64,000 bases of DNA from Proteles cristata cristata (lineage: Eukaryota > Chordata > Mammalia > Carnivora > Hyaenidae), in contig JAESUZ010000420.1 in the NCBI GenBank assembly GCA_017311185.1, positions 186,001 through 250,000 on the forward strand, given 5' to 3'. Positions within the stretch are counted from its first letter, which is position 1. The number at the start of each line of letters is the position of its first letter. A program made the translations under genes and the position numbers. Below, in pieces: positions 21,480-32,689 of the stretch. A model generated the notes under the pieces. It saw only the letters and a list, made by a program, of their open reading frames with translations. It was not told the DNA's origin and made no database searches.

Positions 21480-21900
21480 AGAGTTTGTTATATGAAAGGG
21501 TACAGATTAAGCCAGCAAAGGGCAAAGCACAGGGCAGAGTCCAGGAGCTGGCTTCCAGTTGCATCTCCAAGGGGGATTGTGTAGACGACACTGGATTCTC
21601 CCGGCAGTGATGTGCGACTGCTCCCACAGAGTGCCGTCAACCAGGGAGGCTCACTGAGCCTCAGTGTCTGTGGTCTCTACTGGGCATCAGTATGTCAGGA
21701 CTGTGTGACTGACCCTAACTGCCCTGCCTCCAGCCTGTCCAGAAGTCCCACGGAGAGAGCACCGCCCAAAGTCCCCACCGCAAATCACATGTGCACATGA
21801 GCTACCCAGCCGGGCCCTAGTCCTAGATGTACAAACACACTCTACTCACACAGGTTATTCCCAAGGCTTTGAGGTCAGTCAAAAGCCAGTCTTATGAAAT
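21480..21900. mobile_element. Degraded LTR-like repeat
   Basis: The order GAGTTTGTTATATGAAAG..., GCAGAGTCCAGGAGCTGGCTTCCAG, GGGGATTGTGTAGACGACAC, GCAGTGATGTGCGAC and TGTCCAGAAGTCCCACGGAGAG resembles an old mammalian LTR I recall but cannot name. No coding part. Confidence 0.35.
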
Positions 21901-21957
21901 GTGCTGGGTTTGAGCATCTCAAGCCTGCTGACTTAACCCTGTGGGGCACAGAAGCAA

Positions 21958-22159
21958 GGGGCGCCTGGGTGGCTCAGCGGGTTAAGCATCGACTTCAGCT
22001 CACTGCATGATCTCACCATTTGAGAGTTCAAGCCCCACGTCAGGCTCTCTGTTGCCACCACAGAACCTGCTTTGGATTCTCTGTCCCTTCCCCCTTTGCC
22101 CCTCCCCTGCTCAGGTGTGTGCTCTCTTTCTCTCTCTCTATCAAAAATAAGTAAACATT
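21958..22159 (+). mobile_element. Can-SINE, full length
   Basis: Head GGGGCGCCTGGGTGGCTC. Its A-tail was the target of the next, younger SINE, and its last bases recur at 22389-22405. Confidence 0.94.
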
Positions 22160-22388
22160 GGGGCGCCTGGGTGGCTTAGTCCGTTAGGCGTCCGACTTTA
22201 GCTTAGGTCGTGATCTCCCGGTTCGTGGGTTCGAGCCCCGTGTCCGGCTCTGTGCTGACTGCCAGCTCAGAGCCTGGAGCTTGTTTCAGAGTCTGTCACT
22301 CCCTCTCTCTCTGACCCTCCCCTGCTCATGCTGTCTCTCTCTCTCTCTCCTAGAAATAAATAAAGCATTAAAAAAAATTTTTTTAAAC
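22160..22388 (+). mobile_element. Can-SINE, young subfamily, nested
   Basis: Perfect 17-bp target-site duplication AAAAATAAGTAAACATT at 22143-22159 and 22389-22405, within the tail of the preceding SINE. Carries CTGACTGCCAGCTCAGAG and CCTAGAAATAAATAAAG. B box GGTTCGAGCCC is intact. Confidence 0.97.
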
Positions 22389-22405
22389 AAAAATAAGTAA
22401 ACATT

Positions 22406-22840
22406 AGAAAAAAAAGAAATGAAAAAAGAAAAAGGGATGAATGAAAACAAGGAGAGGTCAGAAGAACCTGGTGGACAGCGTGTCCTGCTGATAATCCCCA
22501 AACCTTCGAGAAAAGCCTATAGTAAGTCCTGAAATGCCTTATGTAAAGGAAGGTCTCCTACAGATCTGTGAGCAGGTAGTTTTGCATGAGACAAAAAGCG
22601 TTTGCTTGGGGCGATGGTGGTAGAGAACAGAAGTGGAGACCACAGAGGGCAGGGAAGGTTTGGCCACAGGACTAGGGGCAATCAGCAGGGGGTGGCAGTA
22701 GCTTCCAGTGGCATGGGGGGGTGGGGGTGGAGCAGGGCTTGGGTGAAGAGGCTGTTTTAACGAGGAGAAAGGGGCAGACATAGTCTTTGAAGCATCATTG
22801 CACTGTCTACTTTGTATGATTTATCGTCACAGTACTTTTT
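22406..22840. other. Unclassified sequence
   Basis: A-rich at the start, and G-rich around 22715-22745. No gene. Confidence 0.45.
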
Positions 22841-22895
22841 CTCAAGTAGTGGCTTTCACCCCTGGCCATACATTCCAATCACCTGGAAAGAATGT
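22841..22895 (+). mobile_element. MER5-like hAT fossil, left part
   Basis: GTAGTGGCTTTCACCCCTGG and CATTCCAATCACCTGGAAAG match the start of a non-autonomous hAT element (CAGTGGTTCTCAAC...CATTAGAATCACCTGGGAAG). A young SINE splits it. Confidence 0.75.
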
Positions 22896-23121
22896 TTTTG
22901 TTTTTGTTTTTTAATATTTTTATTTCTTTCTAGGAGAGAGAGAGAGACAGTGTGAGCAGGGGAGGGTCAGAGAGAGAGGGAGTGACAGACTCTGAAACAG
23001 GCTCCAGGCTCTGAGCTGGCAGTCAGCACAGAGCCCGACGCGGGGCTCAAACCCACGAACCGCGAGATCATGACCTAAGCGAAAGTCGGACGCTTAACTG
23101 ACTAAGCCACACAGGCGCCCC
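22896..23121 (-). mobile_element. Can-SINE, young subfamily
   Basis: TTTCTAGGAGAGAG and GAGCTGGCAGTCAGCACAG mark the young subfamily. Flanks CCTGGAAAGAATGT and CCTGGGAAGAATGT lie in the hAT fossil. Confidence 0.95.
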
Positions 23122-23200
23122 CTGGGAAGAATGTCTTAAATAGCCCCACCCCAAATAAGTCAGAGTCTCTGGGAATTGAGGCTGGACATTGGTTTTTTGG
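23122..23200 (+). mobile_element. MER5-like hAT fossil, right part
   Basis: CCCACCCCAAATAAGTCAGAG, TCTCTGGGAATTGAGGC and GGACATTGG continue the element at 22841 in the expected order. Confidence 0.72.
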
Positions 23201-23299
23201 TGTTTTTTTTTTAATTCCATGGATGAAGCTGATGCATATACAGGGTTAAGATTTACTGCTCCAAAGCATCGGTTGCCATCTCATTTATGCATTACCTTC

Positions 23300-23525
23300 C
23301 AAAAGGGTTTCTCAGCCTCATCATTATTGATATTTTGGCCCAATAATTCTGTTGTGGGGCGGGGGTGTCTTGTACCCTGTAGGATGGGCATTTAGCAGCT
23401 CCTCTCGGCTTCTACTATTTGCCAGGAGCACCGTGCCTCCTCAACTGTGACAATAAAAAATGTCTCCAGACACTGCCAGTGTCACCTGGTGGGGGAGGGT
23501 CAAAATCACTTCCAGCTGAGAACTG
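23300..23525 (+). mobile_element. hAT-Charlie-type fossil, near full length
   Basis: Reads GGGTTTCTCAGCCTCATC, TTGATATTTTGGCCCAATAATTC, GTAGGATGGGCATTTAGCAG, AAAAATGTCTCCAGACA and TTCCAGCTGAGAACTGC. This is the full order of a roughly 220-bp non-autonomous hAT element with CAG...CTG ends. Confidence 0.8.
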
Positions 23526-25599
23526 CAGCCATAAAAGAATTATTGAAGGTGGCACCTGTAAGAAATGTTCTCGAGGGTACTGATCTTTCTCTGCCCCTCC
23601 TCCGTCCGTGCTCTGCTAGCGCATCCATCAAATCCATGTGAGGCGCCGGTAGAGGGGCTGACATGTGGCCCATGATCAGTGGAAAGTTACGAGCAGTTGT
23701 CCTGCAGAGATGATACACACCAGCGTAAATTGGAAATTTTCTGAGTGTTTCTGAGAAACAGTGTTTAAAGCACAGGCCTGGGAGGAAGAAAAGAAAAAAG
23801 AAAAAAAGAGCACAGCCTGGGAACGAATCCTACCTGCAACATTTATTCTCCAAGTATCTTGGTTTCTTAGTTAGCTTTTACCAACCAAAGCCAATCTAAA
23901 AAAAATGGCTGAAGGTAATTCTGCTTTCTAGCTATGGAGTCTGCAGTCAGCTTGGGGGTGGTGCTGGGCTTGTCTGGGCTCAGCTGCACGTTGGTGAAGT
24001 GGCTTTGTTGATACCAGGCTCCATCCCATGCCCGGATCTTAGCTAGAGGAACTGGCCTTCTCTCTACCTTGTCTCTCATTCTGCAGAAGGCTTGCTGGGC
24101 CTTCTATACAGTGGTGATGTCAGGGTTCCAAAAGTGCAACTGGAAACACTCACCGCCTTGGCCCTTCATCCCTTTCCCTGCATTCCTTTGATCCAAGATC
24201 ACAAAGCCAGATTCCTCTCTTGGTGAGAAGAGCTGCAAAGTCATTTGCAAGGTGACAGACACAGGGAGGATGGAGAATGGACGGTCATTTCTGTAATCTA
24301 CCACATTTGAGCAAGCTTCTTAACCTTGCAGAGGCTCTATTTTCTCAGCAGGGGAAACAGGCGGAGTATCGGCTGCCTTCGAGTTGTGTAGATGCAGCGC
24401 CTCGTGCACAAGTAGCGCTTCTGTACCGGAGCTGTGGTTACGGGCTTGTCCTTTGTTCTGTAATATACTTCAATGGTCGCACTGCGCTTGGGGCATGTAA
24501 TCTGACTTCTTTAGGGCAAATGAAATCTGATGTGGACCTTGTCAGTCTGTCCCTCCTCCCATCAGTGACCGGACAACTTCAAGTTGCCTGAAGGTACATC
24601 TTCCTGACCTGTGCCTTCATGTTTTCACTACTCCTGCTCTTTCACCCGTCTCCTGGGTGGCCTGAACACTGAGATGCAGCCGATATGCAGTGTGCTCTAG
24701 TGCCTGTCTCTTGCCCCAGCCCTCCCCGCATCTTCACTAAGGTCAGCTGTGACGTTAGGTGGCACACGCAGGGGGCACTGGATATCACTGAATGACATCA
24801 TGAGAAACTCTCCTCCCCTTCTGTTTTTCATTACTTCTGATCACACAGGAAAGTTTCCTTTTGGTGCTGGTGTGTCTTTAACATCCCAGGAGTCCTTGCC
24901 GGCCTCCTTTTTTTTTTTTTTTTAATAGACAGAAAGCAAGCCTGGGTGTCGAACCTTCCAGTAGGAAAAAAATATTAGCACTGAATTGTTTCCCATCATT
25001 TTTATTTGTACAGTTACTTTCTTTCATGGCAAGAGATACTAGTTTTACATTTTTCATGGTGCTATAAAGTCTCCTTCCAAACTGCCTTTATTTGGCCCAT
25101 AAAAAAGGAACCAATTTGGACGGGAAAAACCTTAAATAAATATCAGTGCGGGCGGTTGCTCAGACAGGACAAAAATAGAGGGGAAAGTAGAGTGTATAGG
25201 TTCGGGAAAGGAAAATCCTGAGATGGATCAGCTGTATGAGCTCTTCTAATAAAAATCCCACGGTGATAATAGGCTTCGCAAGTTCTTGGTGGAGTCATGC
25301 CTTTGCCTAACACGGGACTCACAGTCTGTGAGGTCAGGGAGCAGACACCCCGGCTCTGACACCAGCTCTTCACGAAGGTTGCTGGCACGGTCAACTCTCC
25401 AGTACCATTCGTGGGAGACGAGGGAGAAGCCAGTGACTCATAATCCCGTACTCAGTCTAACTGCCTTCTCCGTGCAGCAAGAAAGAGTACCCAGAGTCGT
25501 GACTCTAGTAAGAGCAGCAACAGTAATAGTACCAGTAGCGGTCGTAGTAGCAGGAGGAGCGGTTGTTGTAAGTGGCCGTGGCAGACGTGGTCGTGGGAC
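23526..25599. other. About 2 kb without Can-SINEs; mostly unclassified
   Basis: No gene. 23860-24300 (TTAGTTAGCTTTTACCAACC, GGGCTCAGCTGCACGTTGG, TTCTGTAATCTACC) resembles an old DNA- or LTR-type repeat I cannot name. A T run lies at about 24909-24925. The rest, 24310-25480, looks unique. Confidence 0.45.
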
Positions 25600-25610
25600 T
25601 ACTACTGGCG
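25495..25610. repeat. Degenerate AGC/GTA trinucleotide repeat
   Basis: A run of diverged GTA, AGC and GGT triplets (AGAGCAGCAACAGTAATAG, then GTAGCGGTCGTAGTAGCAGG). It leaves both strands open for over 60 codons, giving Val/Gly-rich or Thr-rich translations. These are compositional, not a protein. Confidence 0.6.
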
Positions 25611-25835
25611 ACCGTTTACTGAACACCTAATGGCAGCTGAGTATTGGACTGAATCTTCCCTGCACCTGCTTGTTTGTTCTCATCATAACCCTGCACGCTA
25701 CTCTTACGACCTCCATTTTACAGATGAGACACTGGGGCTTAATGAGCTCAGGTAATTGGCTGGGAAGTAACAGAGCTTCGAGTCGAAGGTCAGCCTGACT
25801 TCCAGGTTTGTGCTCTTCACGACCAGAGGCAACAT
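25605..25835 (-). mobile_element. MIR SINE, near full length
   Basis: MIR reverse complement: TTTACTGAACACCTAATGG, ATAACCCTGCACGCTACTC, CCTCCATTTTACAGATGAG, GTAACAGAGCTTCGAGTCG and TTTGTGCTCTTCACGACC. Confidence 0.85.
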
Positions 25836-26944
25836 CTCCTGCAAGGGTCTCCAGGACGCGATGCTTTGTACCTTTCCAAAGGCAACAGGAGTGCTGCTTC
25901 AGCAGTTCATGTATAATTTAAGGGGATTCTGAAGCAATTTGAATATTTAAATGATGTCTGATCAAGGCAATGGGGAAAAAAATCTGCTTCTCTTCAACCT
26001 ACTGCTGGGATTCCCAGAATTTCGTTGGAATATCTGAGAAGGCTCCCGTCTGGACCCGTCTCCAAATACCCCCCAGCCCCACCCATGCTGTCTCCAGCTT
26101 CCGGTCTCCCATTTCACTGAAGAAATGAGATTCGGGTGGAAAAATACTGGCACAAGTGTGACCGAGGCTCTCTAATAAAGACACCATGCATCACGCATCA
26201 GCTGCTGGCTGTTGCCATGGTGACAGCCACAATTTCTCCCAGACAGCTTGGGTCTGAAGGGAGGGTGGACCCTAGGGGAACAAGTGGATCTCTCCAAACT
26301 GTCAGTCCCTCTCACCTTTCCTGTTCCCGTCACCTCCCCCACTCCCACCAGCACCCCCAGCCAACCCCCCTCCCGCCCACACCCCGCACTTCTTTAGATG
26401 ACGCTGACAGCGGGTACCGGCACCCTCCGGGCCATTGTAATTAGCATTTGGCTCTGAGCCCAGTCTTCTGGCAGCACATTCCTCACCTTCCTCGCCAGCC
26501 AATCTCCTTTCCCCAGCATCCCTCCATCGGCACTGCCCACTGCCGCATCTGCGGCGCCAACAACCTCAGCACCAAGGTCACCACCAGGGCCAACAATGAC
26601 GAAGCACCCCCTTCCTCCTAGGCTGGGCATTACACCAGCGAATGCCTCACTCTTGTCTGAGCCATTTGGCGTAATAAGATAGCAATACTGAGAAAAGAGG
26701 GCGTCCTTAGGAGAACGGGAAAGGGGAAACGCCAGTCCTTGGAGGGGCTGAGAGATTCGTCCGGGTTAGGATTCCTCAGTTAAGTTCTCCTGGACAGAGG
26801 GATGAAGCCAAGATGAACATGAAATATCCCAGAAAGGTGAGGAAAGAATCAGAGCAGTTCACTCGCGGAAACGCTTGGAGGCTGGGGCACTGAACCTGGT
26901 GGTGGTGATGATGCAGATGAGGATAAGAACGTTGAACATGATGA
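25836..26944. other. GC-richer unique block, no gene
   Basis: About 1.1 kb free of recognisable repeats, with more CpG than its surroundings. Open frames on both strands are under 105 codons and lack domains. It contains an X-box-like palindrome at 26211-26224. It could be conserved non-coding sequence, but I have no alignment to show that. Confidence 0.45.
26211..26224. promoter_or_regulatory. X-box-like (RFX) palindrome
   Basis: GTTGCCATGGTGAC differs at one position from the ideal RFX X-box palindrome GTTGCCATGGCAAC-type pattern in its right half. Whether it binds anything here is unknown. Confidence 0.35.
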
Positions 26945-27175
26945 TGACAACAGCCATTTATGGAGCAGTTACTGTATGACAGACACCATATGAAGCACCT
27001 TGCAAGCATTGTAGCATGCAATCCTCACACCAGCCGTGCGGTAGCATGCACTGGTCAGGTAGCAGCTACCATTCCCACACCCAGGTAACAGGTGGGAATC
27101 TAAGACATAAAAAAGTTAAGTATCACACCCTGAGCAAGAACAATCCCACAAATCCAGAATCTGGGCCATTCCACA
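26945..27175 (-). mobile_element. MIR SINE, near full length
   Basis: Order fits MIR in reverse: ATTTATGGAGCAGTTACTG, AATCCTCACACCAGCCGTG, AGGTAACAGGTGGGAATC, AAGTTAAGTATCACACCC and CCAGAATCTGGGCC. Confidence 0.82.
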
Positions 27176-27219
27176 AGACGATTGGCATGGACTCTTCAAA
27201 AATATCCATGCCATTTATG

Positions 27220-27400
27220 AAAGGGAGAGAATGAGAGAGAGCATGAATGGGGGAGGGGAGCAGAGGGAAAGAAAGAATCCCAAGCAGGCTCCACACTCAG
27301 CACAGAGCACAATGCAGGGCTCAATCCCATAACTCTGGGATCATGACCTGAGCCAAAATCAAGAGTTGGACACTCAACTGACTGATCCACCCAGACGCCC
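27220..27400 (-). mobile_element. Can-SINE without T-rich tail
   Basis: GA-rich zone, GCTCCACACTCAGCACAGAGC, then TGATCCACCCAGACGCCC. The A-tail end is missing, so this is a fragment or an old decayed copy. Confidence 0.88.
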
Positions 27401-28044
27401 ATCTGTGATGATTTCAACCAACTCCCTGATTCTCTGGACTCCGACTGAGGTGTTACAATTCGGTTGTGACACTAACAACCCAGAGTTAGCTCAGACCCCA
27501 CATGTGAAGGGGCTGGTCCCAAAAGACCGCCCCACTTGAGATACCAGCCCACAGTCCTCTCAGGAAAGCATTTTACTTTTATTTCCTGGTTTATTATTAA
27601 GGATACAACCCAGGAACAGCCAAATGGGAGAGGTGCGTAGGGCAGGGGAAAAGGGCATAGAACTTCTATGCCCTCTCTGGGCACACTGCCCCCCCAGCCT
27701 CTCTGTGTGCTCGCTAAACCCCATTATTTGGAGGCTCTTATGGAGATCTCGTATCACATAGGCAAGATTGATGAAATCATTGGCCATTGGCGACTGACTC
27801 AAATCTCCAGCCCGTCTCCCTTCCTTGGCTGTGGGAGGGCAGGACTGAAAGTTCCAACCATCTAATTGTGCCTTGGTCTTTCTGGTGACCAGCCCGCAGC
27901 CTGAAGCTACCTAGGGACCACCAGCCCCTAGTCATTCAGTAGCATACAAAAGACACTCTTACCACTCCCATGGATCCAAGGGTTTTTAGGAGCTATGTGC
28001 CAGGAACCAGGGACAAAATTTGATTTTTGTTATGATATCACACT

Positions 28045-28047
<3 letters not shown>
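27401..28047. other. Unclassified sequence
   Basis: No gene. Short open frames on both strands have no domain. Confidence 0.45.

Positions 28048-28082
<35 letters not shown>
28048..28082. repeat. (CA)n microsatellite
   Basis: About 17 uninterrupted CA units; length polymorphism is likely. Confidence 0.96.
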
Positions 28083-28086
<4 letters not shown>

Positions 28087-28239
28087 AGAAGTATAGCAAA
28101 ATCTGAATAGTTATTAAAACTTGATGTTTCTTCATTGGGTTATCAGTAGTATGTCACATGGGTCATCATAGTACTATTCTTTCAACTTTTCTGTGTATGT
28201 GTAATTTTTCATAATAAGAAGCGTGAGGGTAAGTAGAAA

Positions 28240-28345
28240 AGAAAGGTTGAGTCACTTGCCCAAGGTCACATAGCTATAAGTGTCAGAAGTGAACTCTGAT
28301 CTGAGCCACTTGGCTTCAAAGCCTGTGTTCCAGAATTCCACTCAA
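28240..28345 (-). mobile_element. MIR SINE fragment
   Basis: TTGAGTCACTTGCCCAAGGTC, CACATAGCTATAAGTG and GAACTCTGATCTGAGCC match the MIR core in reverse. Confidence 0.85.
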
Positions 28346-28494
28346 TTAATCACCTTGGAGATACCAGAGGGTGCCCTTTTCAAGGGGTCATGTACTCGGC
28401 AAAGGTAAGGAAACGGGTTTGGGCAAGGTGTGAGAATTCCCACCAGCCCAAGCAGCGAAACAATCCTTCAACTATTCCTTCAAGAGAGATTTTT

Positions 28495-28590
28495 ATAAGA
28501 CGACAATGTGACTGTCAGTGGCTAAAGAAATGCAGTTGTGAATGAAAGCAGACAAAAGTTCCCACCTTTGTGCAGTTTACATGGCAACCC
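28495..28590 (-). mobile_element. L2 LINE 3' fragment, weak
   Basis: AGTTGTGAATGAAAGCAGAC, AAAAGTTCCCACCTTTGTGC and AGTTTACATGGC resemble the L2 3' end in reverse. Confidence 0.4.
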
Positions 28591-28859
28591 CTTTAGACTA
28601 CATTCTCAGAATCTGGCATCAGATGCCACTTAAAACATATTTCTGGGTGCAGCTGAGGGAGGGGAGTCAGGAGCCTACATTTTTGTAGCATCAAAATATC
28701 TGTAGTATCAATAACAACATCAACATTAACAATAGTATCCAGAATATTAAAAGCACCAAGTCCAAAATTTACTTCAACACTAGACCTAACAAGCCTGAAA
28801 GTCTTAAAGTGATGGTGTGGCCAGCCAAGATCTGCAGCTGGCTGCCCCTGGCCAAGCAT
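28591..28859. other. Unclassified sequence
   Basis: Contains a degenerate ATCAATAACAACATCAAC trinucleotide-like patch near 28695-28740. No gene. Confidence 0.4.
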
Positions 28860-29012
28860 GGTTGAAAAAGGATTGTACCGTCTATCCCTAGCCAGGGAAA
28901 AGATCCAAATTCACAATCTGAAGTACAGTTTCTACCGAATGCATATTGCTTTCACACCAACGTAAAGTCGAAAAATCTGAGTCGAATCATCGTAAATCAG
29001 AGGCCGTCTGTA
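28860..29012 (+). mobile_element. TcMar-Tigger-type fossil end
   Basis: GAAGTACAGTTTCTACCGAATGC, ATATTGCTTTCACACCAACG, TAAAGTCGAAAAATCTGAGTCG and AAATCAGAGGCCGTCTGTAG follow the 3' end of a mammalian Tigger-class DNA transposon. Confidence 0.65.
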
Positions 29013-30628
29013 GTGGTTGAAACATCTACTCAATCTTGAAGACATTCCAGCCACACATGTAGATTTAAAAAAAGTAAACTAATAGATTATCAATGAGTAA
29101 AAAAAAAAAAAAAACAAAACCTTGGGATTTATGAAAATATTTAACAGCCTGAAACAAATTACAAAGACCAAAGAGGTCGGAAGAAAATCTCTCTCCAGAT
29201 ACAAAAATTGACTTCCTAGAAGGCAGCCTGTTTGAAAAATAGACTCTACTCAATGAGCTACAAGGGCAGGTTATAAACCAAGAGTGAAAAGAAGAAATGG
29301 ATACAAAGGATCAACTTGGTTAAAATTTCGCTGAAGGCAGGAAAAGCAGAAATGACACAGGAGAAAGTTGTATCAATACAACAAAAGAAGAAGTTGGGAC
29401 ACGCACAGGAAATTAATCAAGAAGAACCGGATCATGGAGCTTCTGGCTTCCCTGTGGTGGGAAAGAAAGAACTGGCAGTGACCTTAAAGCTAAAATCGGT
29501 GATACAATACAGCCATGGCTCACTCCCCGGAATCATTACCCTGTGGAAGGGAGAAAATGGAAGGAGCTGCACAAAACCCCTGGAGGCTGCAGTGTCATAG
29601 GTGATCAAAGGCTGGTTGAGGTAACATCATATCAGACCCGGAAGCATCCTGAGCCTCTCCCAGGGAGTGAAATCTACAGATTGCAAATCATTTTTGTTGA
29701 CAATAACGTTTTTGCAAAACTTAACTGTTTTTGGATCCTCAGTGCAGGTCAGTGTCTGAACACGTGTTAATAAAATGAAATGGGGAGGGGGGGATGGATG
29801 GTTTAAAATAAAAACAAAACAGCAGTGTGTGTATGATTTGGGGGAAGGCAGGTAAACATAAAAATGCCATCAGCAAATTAGTTCTGAAATTTTCCAGCCT
29901 GAGCGTACCTCTTTCTAATGCTACTTCTCAATGGAAAGCCATTCAGGTAGAACGCTAATATTTACCAATGGCTTACTTTTTATTTCCAACTTGTAGGTGA
30001 TTCTAAAAGTAAAATGGTAAGTAAGTGACTTGCTGGGCCCACAAACAGGGAGGTACCAGTTTTCCTGGATGGGATGAATGATTTGGGACTAACTAGGAAG
30101 CGATTTTGCAAGTGACAGAGCCTTGTAAGGACAGTAGGTGGAGGTGGGGCGTCCTCTCCATTGTTACTGAGTGACACACGAAAGCAGGTACACTGTTCGG
30201 TGTATTGTGACAGAAGCTGACGCCCTGAAATGTGATCCTTTTAAGCATGAATAGTCTCTTAAAATATCCCCTCCCCAACACACACATACAGGTTGGTCTA
30301 AATCTTGAGCAGTCGTGTTTGTAAACTTGTTTTGATGGGATCACAAGCAGGTTATGGAAAGGCTTCCACACGAATTGTCTTGGCCAATCCGCTCCAGTTC
30401 TCCAGCCAACATTGCCAGTTTCATACAGTTTTCTGAACCCAAGAGAGTAGGCAAGTCCTCTGGTGGACAGAGAGAACAAACTGAAATTTCAAGAGAAGTA
30501 CACGAAGACATATCATGTGAGGAAGCTATGATTCTTCCTACTTAAATTATAAATGCCTGAATTTCCTAAAACTCCAGGTTGCTATAGGATGTGAATGCAT
30601 TTTGACTTTGGATGAAGATTCATCAAAA
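29013..30628. other. 1.6 kb unclassified, SINE-free
   Basis: No recognisable family. Contains an A run at about 29100-29115 and a 94-codon frame at 29316-29600 (Lys-rich start, no known domain). A T/A-poor G run (GGGGAGGGGGGGATGG) lies near 29782. Old LINE sequence is possible. Confidence 0.4.
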
Positions 30629-30840
30629 TTTTTTTTAATGTTTATTTATTTTTGAGAAAGAGAGAAACAGAGCACAAGCTGGGGAGGAGCAGAGGGAGAG
30701 GGAGACACAGAATCCAAACAAGGCTCCAGGATCCGAGCTGTCAGCACAGAGCTTGACACGGGGCCTCAAACTCACGAACTGTGAGATCATGACCTGAGCC
30801 AAAGTTGGACATTTACCTGACTGAGCCACCTAGATGCCCC
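30629..30840 (-). mobile_element. Can-SINE, full length
   Basis: Ends GAGCCACCTAGATGCCCC. Flanks GAAGATTCAT and AAAGACTCAT. Confidence 0.94.
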
Positions 30841-31205
30841 AAAGACTCATTTTAGATATGGGATATTGAGTACCCACATGGGATCTAGGAGTTTGTGCCA
30901 CACCCACCATTATGCTCCTGGAGATCTTTGCTTCTCTGTTTACTGGAGGTCCCACATCTTCACAATCACAGTCCAGAAAGATGCAGCTCGTTGGCTGGCT
31001 TTTCTCCCTTCACTTTCCCCACCTGTCAAAAGCAACCCTATCCTTCTTGCCTCGTGGAATGATTCCCAACCAAAGCAAAAGGACTGAATGAAAAAGGAAT
31101 TGCTGGCAGCCTTCCAGACACTAAAATAACTTCAAGGCTGGACATTTAATTCAGATAATGCCTCAGAATTCACATATGTGTCAATGAGCGAAAGCAGGTG
31201 AGGGT
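30841..31205. other. Unclassified sequence
   Basis: No gene or named repeat. Confidence 0.45.
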
Positions 31206-32100
31206 GATTTGCACTCACTAGCTCTGTTCCTCAGCCTTCCCTGCTTCGCAGTCACCACTTCTGAAACCATTCCCTGTGATGATCTCCACTGGAAGCTCCT
31301 CTCATCACGGTCACCAATGGCCTCCTTTTTGCACCAAGGAAGACATCTTTATTTCTTGATGGCATTTGACGTATCTGATAACTCCTTTGTTTTCTGATTC
31401 TTTGTTCCTGCAGAGTCCATGGCATCCTCTCCTTGTCCTTCTGACTGCTCTCTTACCTTCTCTTCCCTTTTTCCTCCTTCCTTTTGCCCTTCTCTTTCCT
31501 TTTCCCCACCCTTTAGACGTTCCCAGTCATCAGGGTCCCACCAGCCTTCTATTCTCTCTATAGTCACCAATGTAGCTTTAAATGCCACCACCATGCCACG
31601 GATGCCTTATTTTCTGTCTCCAGTTCAGGCATCCCTCTGAGCTCCTAGGTTGGTGTCCAATGGACCCTTGAATATCACCTGGTTGTCCCATAGAGTCCTT
31701 AAATTCAACATGTCCAACACTGGGCTTAGTATCTTCCCTAAGTCTTTCTGCCTGCAGTTTTCTTCCCCTCAGGCAAAGGCACCAGAGTCCACCAGTTGCC
31801 CAACCTTGAAACACGGGAGTCATCCTGATCCCCTTCCTCCCCTTCACTCACCACATCTAATCGGTCACAGGCTGTGATGAGTTTACCTATGAAATCACTT
31901 GAGAATTGCATGGCCGCTGTCACTTATTCCTTATGCTTATACTGTGTGTAGTTGCCTTGTCTTGCCTCGGCTACACTGTGAACTTCATGAGGTCTATCTT
32001 CAGCTTGGTCTGTCTTGTTCACCATTTTATCCCCTGTACTAGGGTAGTGCCGAGGCACAAAGTAGGTGCTCAATGTGTATTTGTTGAATTAATGAGCAGT
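31206..32100 (+). mobile_element. L2 LINE, about 900 bp, ORF end plus 3' UTR
   Basis: The longest L2 in sense orientation here. GTCACCAATGGCCTCC and GCATTTGACGTATCTG come from the reverse-transcriptase frame. AAATTCAACATGTCCAACACTG, CCAGTTGCCCAACCTTG and ATCCTGATCCCCTTCCTCC follow in order. The 3' end is AACTTCATGAGGTCTATC, then AAAGTAGGTGCTCAATG. It has deletions (near 31900) and many stops, so it cannot be active. Confidence 0.88.
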
Positions 32101-32169
32101 CCCCTCCTTGAACTACCCATGCTTCCTCTTTATATCCGTGGTTCATGTAATTGCTGGATTATCTTTCCA

Positions 32170-32680
32170 ATGGTAGACGGTCTCCTAGATGGTTCCCAAT
32201 GATCCTTGACTTCTTATGTTCATGCCCTTATATAATTTCCTTCCGTTACGCTTGGACTGAGCCTAGTGAATCATTTCTAATACAGAGAATATGGCAATAG
32301 AAGTGACAGGATGTCACCTCTAAGACTAGAAGACAAAACGACTCTGGCTTCCATTTTGCATGCCTTTTCTCGCTTGCTCTCTCTGAGGGAAGACAGCTAC
32401 TATGTTGTGAGCTATCCACTGGAAAGGAACTGAGGAAGACCCTCCAGCCAACAGCCAGCAAGGAGACCCACCAACAACCATGTGAGTGAGCTGGGAACTG
32501 GATTCTCCCCCACTTGAGCCACCAGATGAAACTATAGTCCTGGCCAACACCTTGCCTGCAGCCTTGTGAGAGACCCTGATCCACAGAAACTGTAAGATAC
32601 TAAATATTTATTGTTTTAAGCTGCTAAATTCCATGGTGATTTGTTATGTAAATATAGATAACTAAGACATGACCTAAGGC
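32170..32680 (+). mobile_element. MLT1-type LTR (ERVL-MaLR), solitary
   Basis: TATGTTGTGAGCTATCCACTGG, AACAACCATGTGAGTGAGC, GCCTTGTGAGAGACCCTGATCC and AACTGTAAGATACTAAATATTTATTG lead to TAAGCTGCTAAATTCC. These follow an MLT1 LTR including its polyadenylation zone. No internal retroviral sequence lies beside it, so it is a solo LTR. Confidence 0.82.
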
Positions 32681-32689
32681 TTAATTGCA

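Noticed and set aside
24720..26650. Possible CpG island
   Set aside because: CpG is somewhat higher around 25.8-26.6 kb than elsewhere, but by eye it is too sparse and short to call an island.
32170..32680. Possible endogenous retrovirus with coding regions
   Set aside because: Only a solitary MLT1-type LTR is present; no gag, pol or env sequence flanks it.
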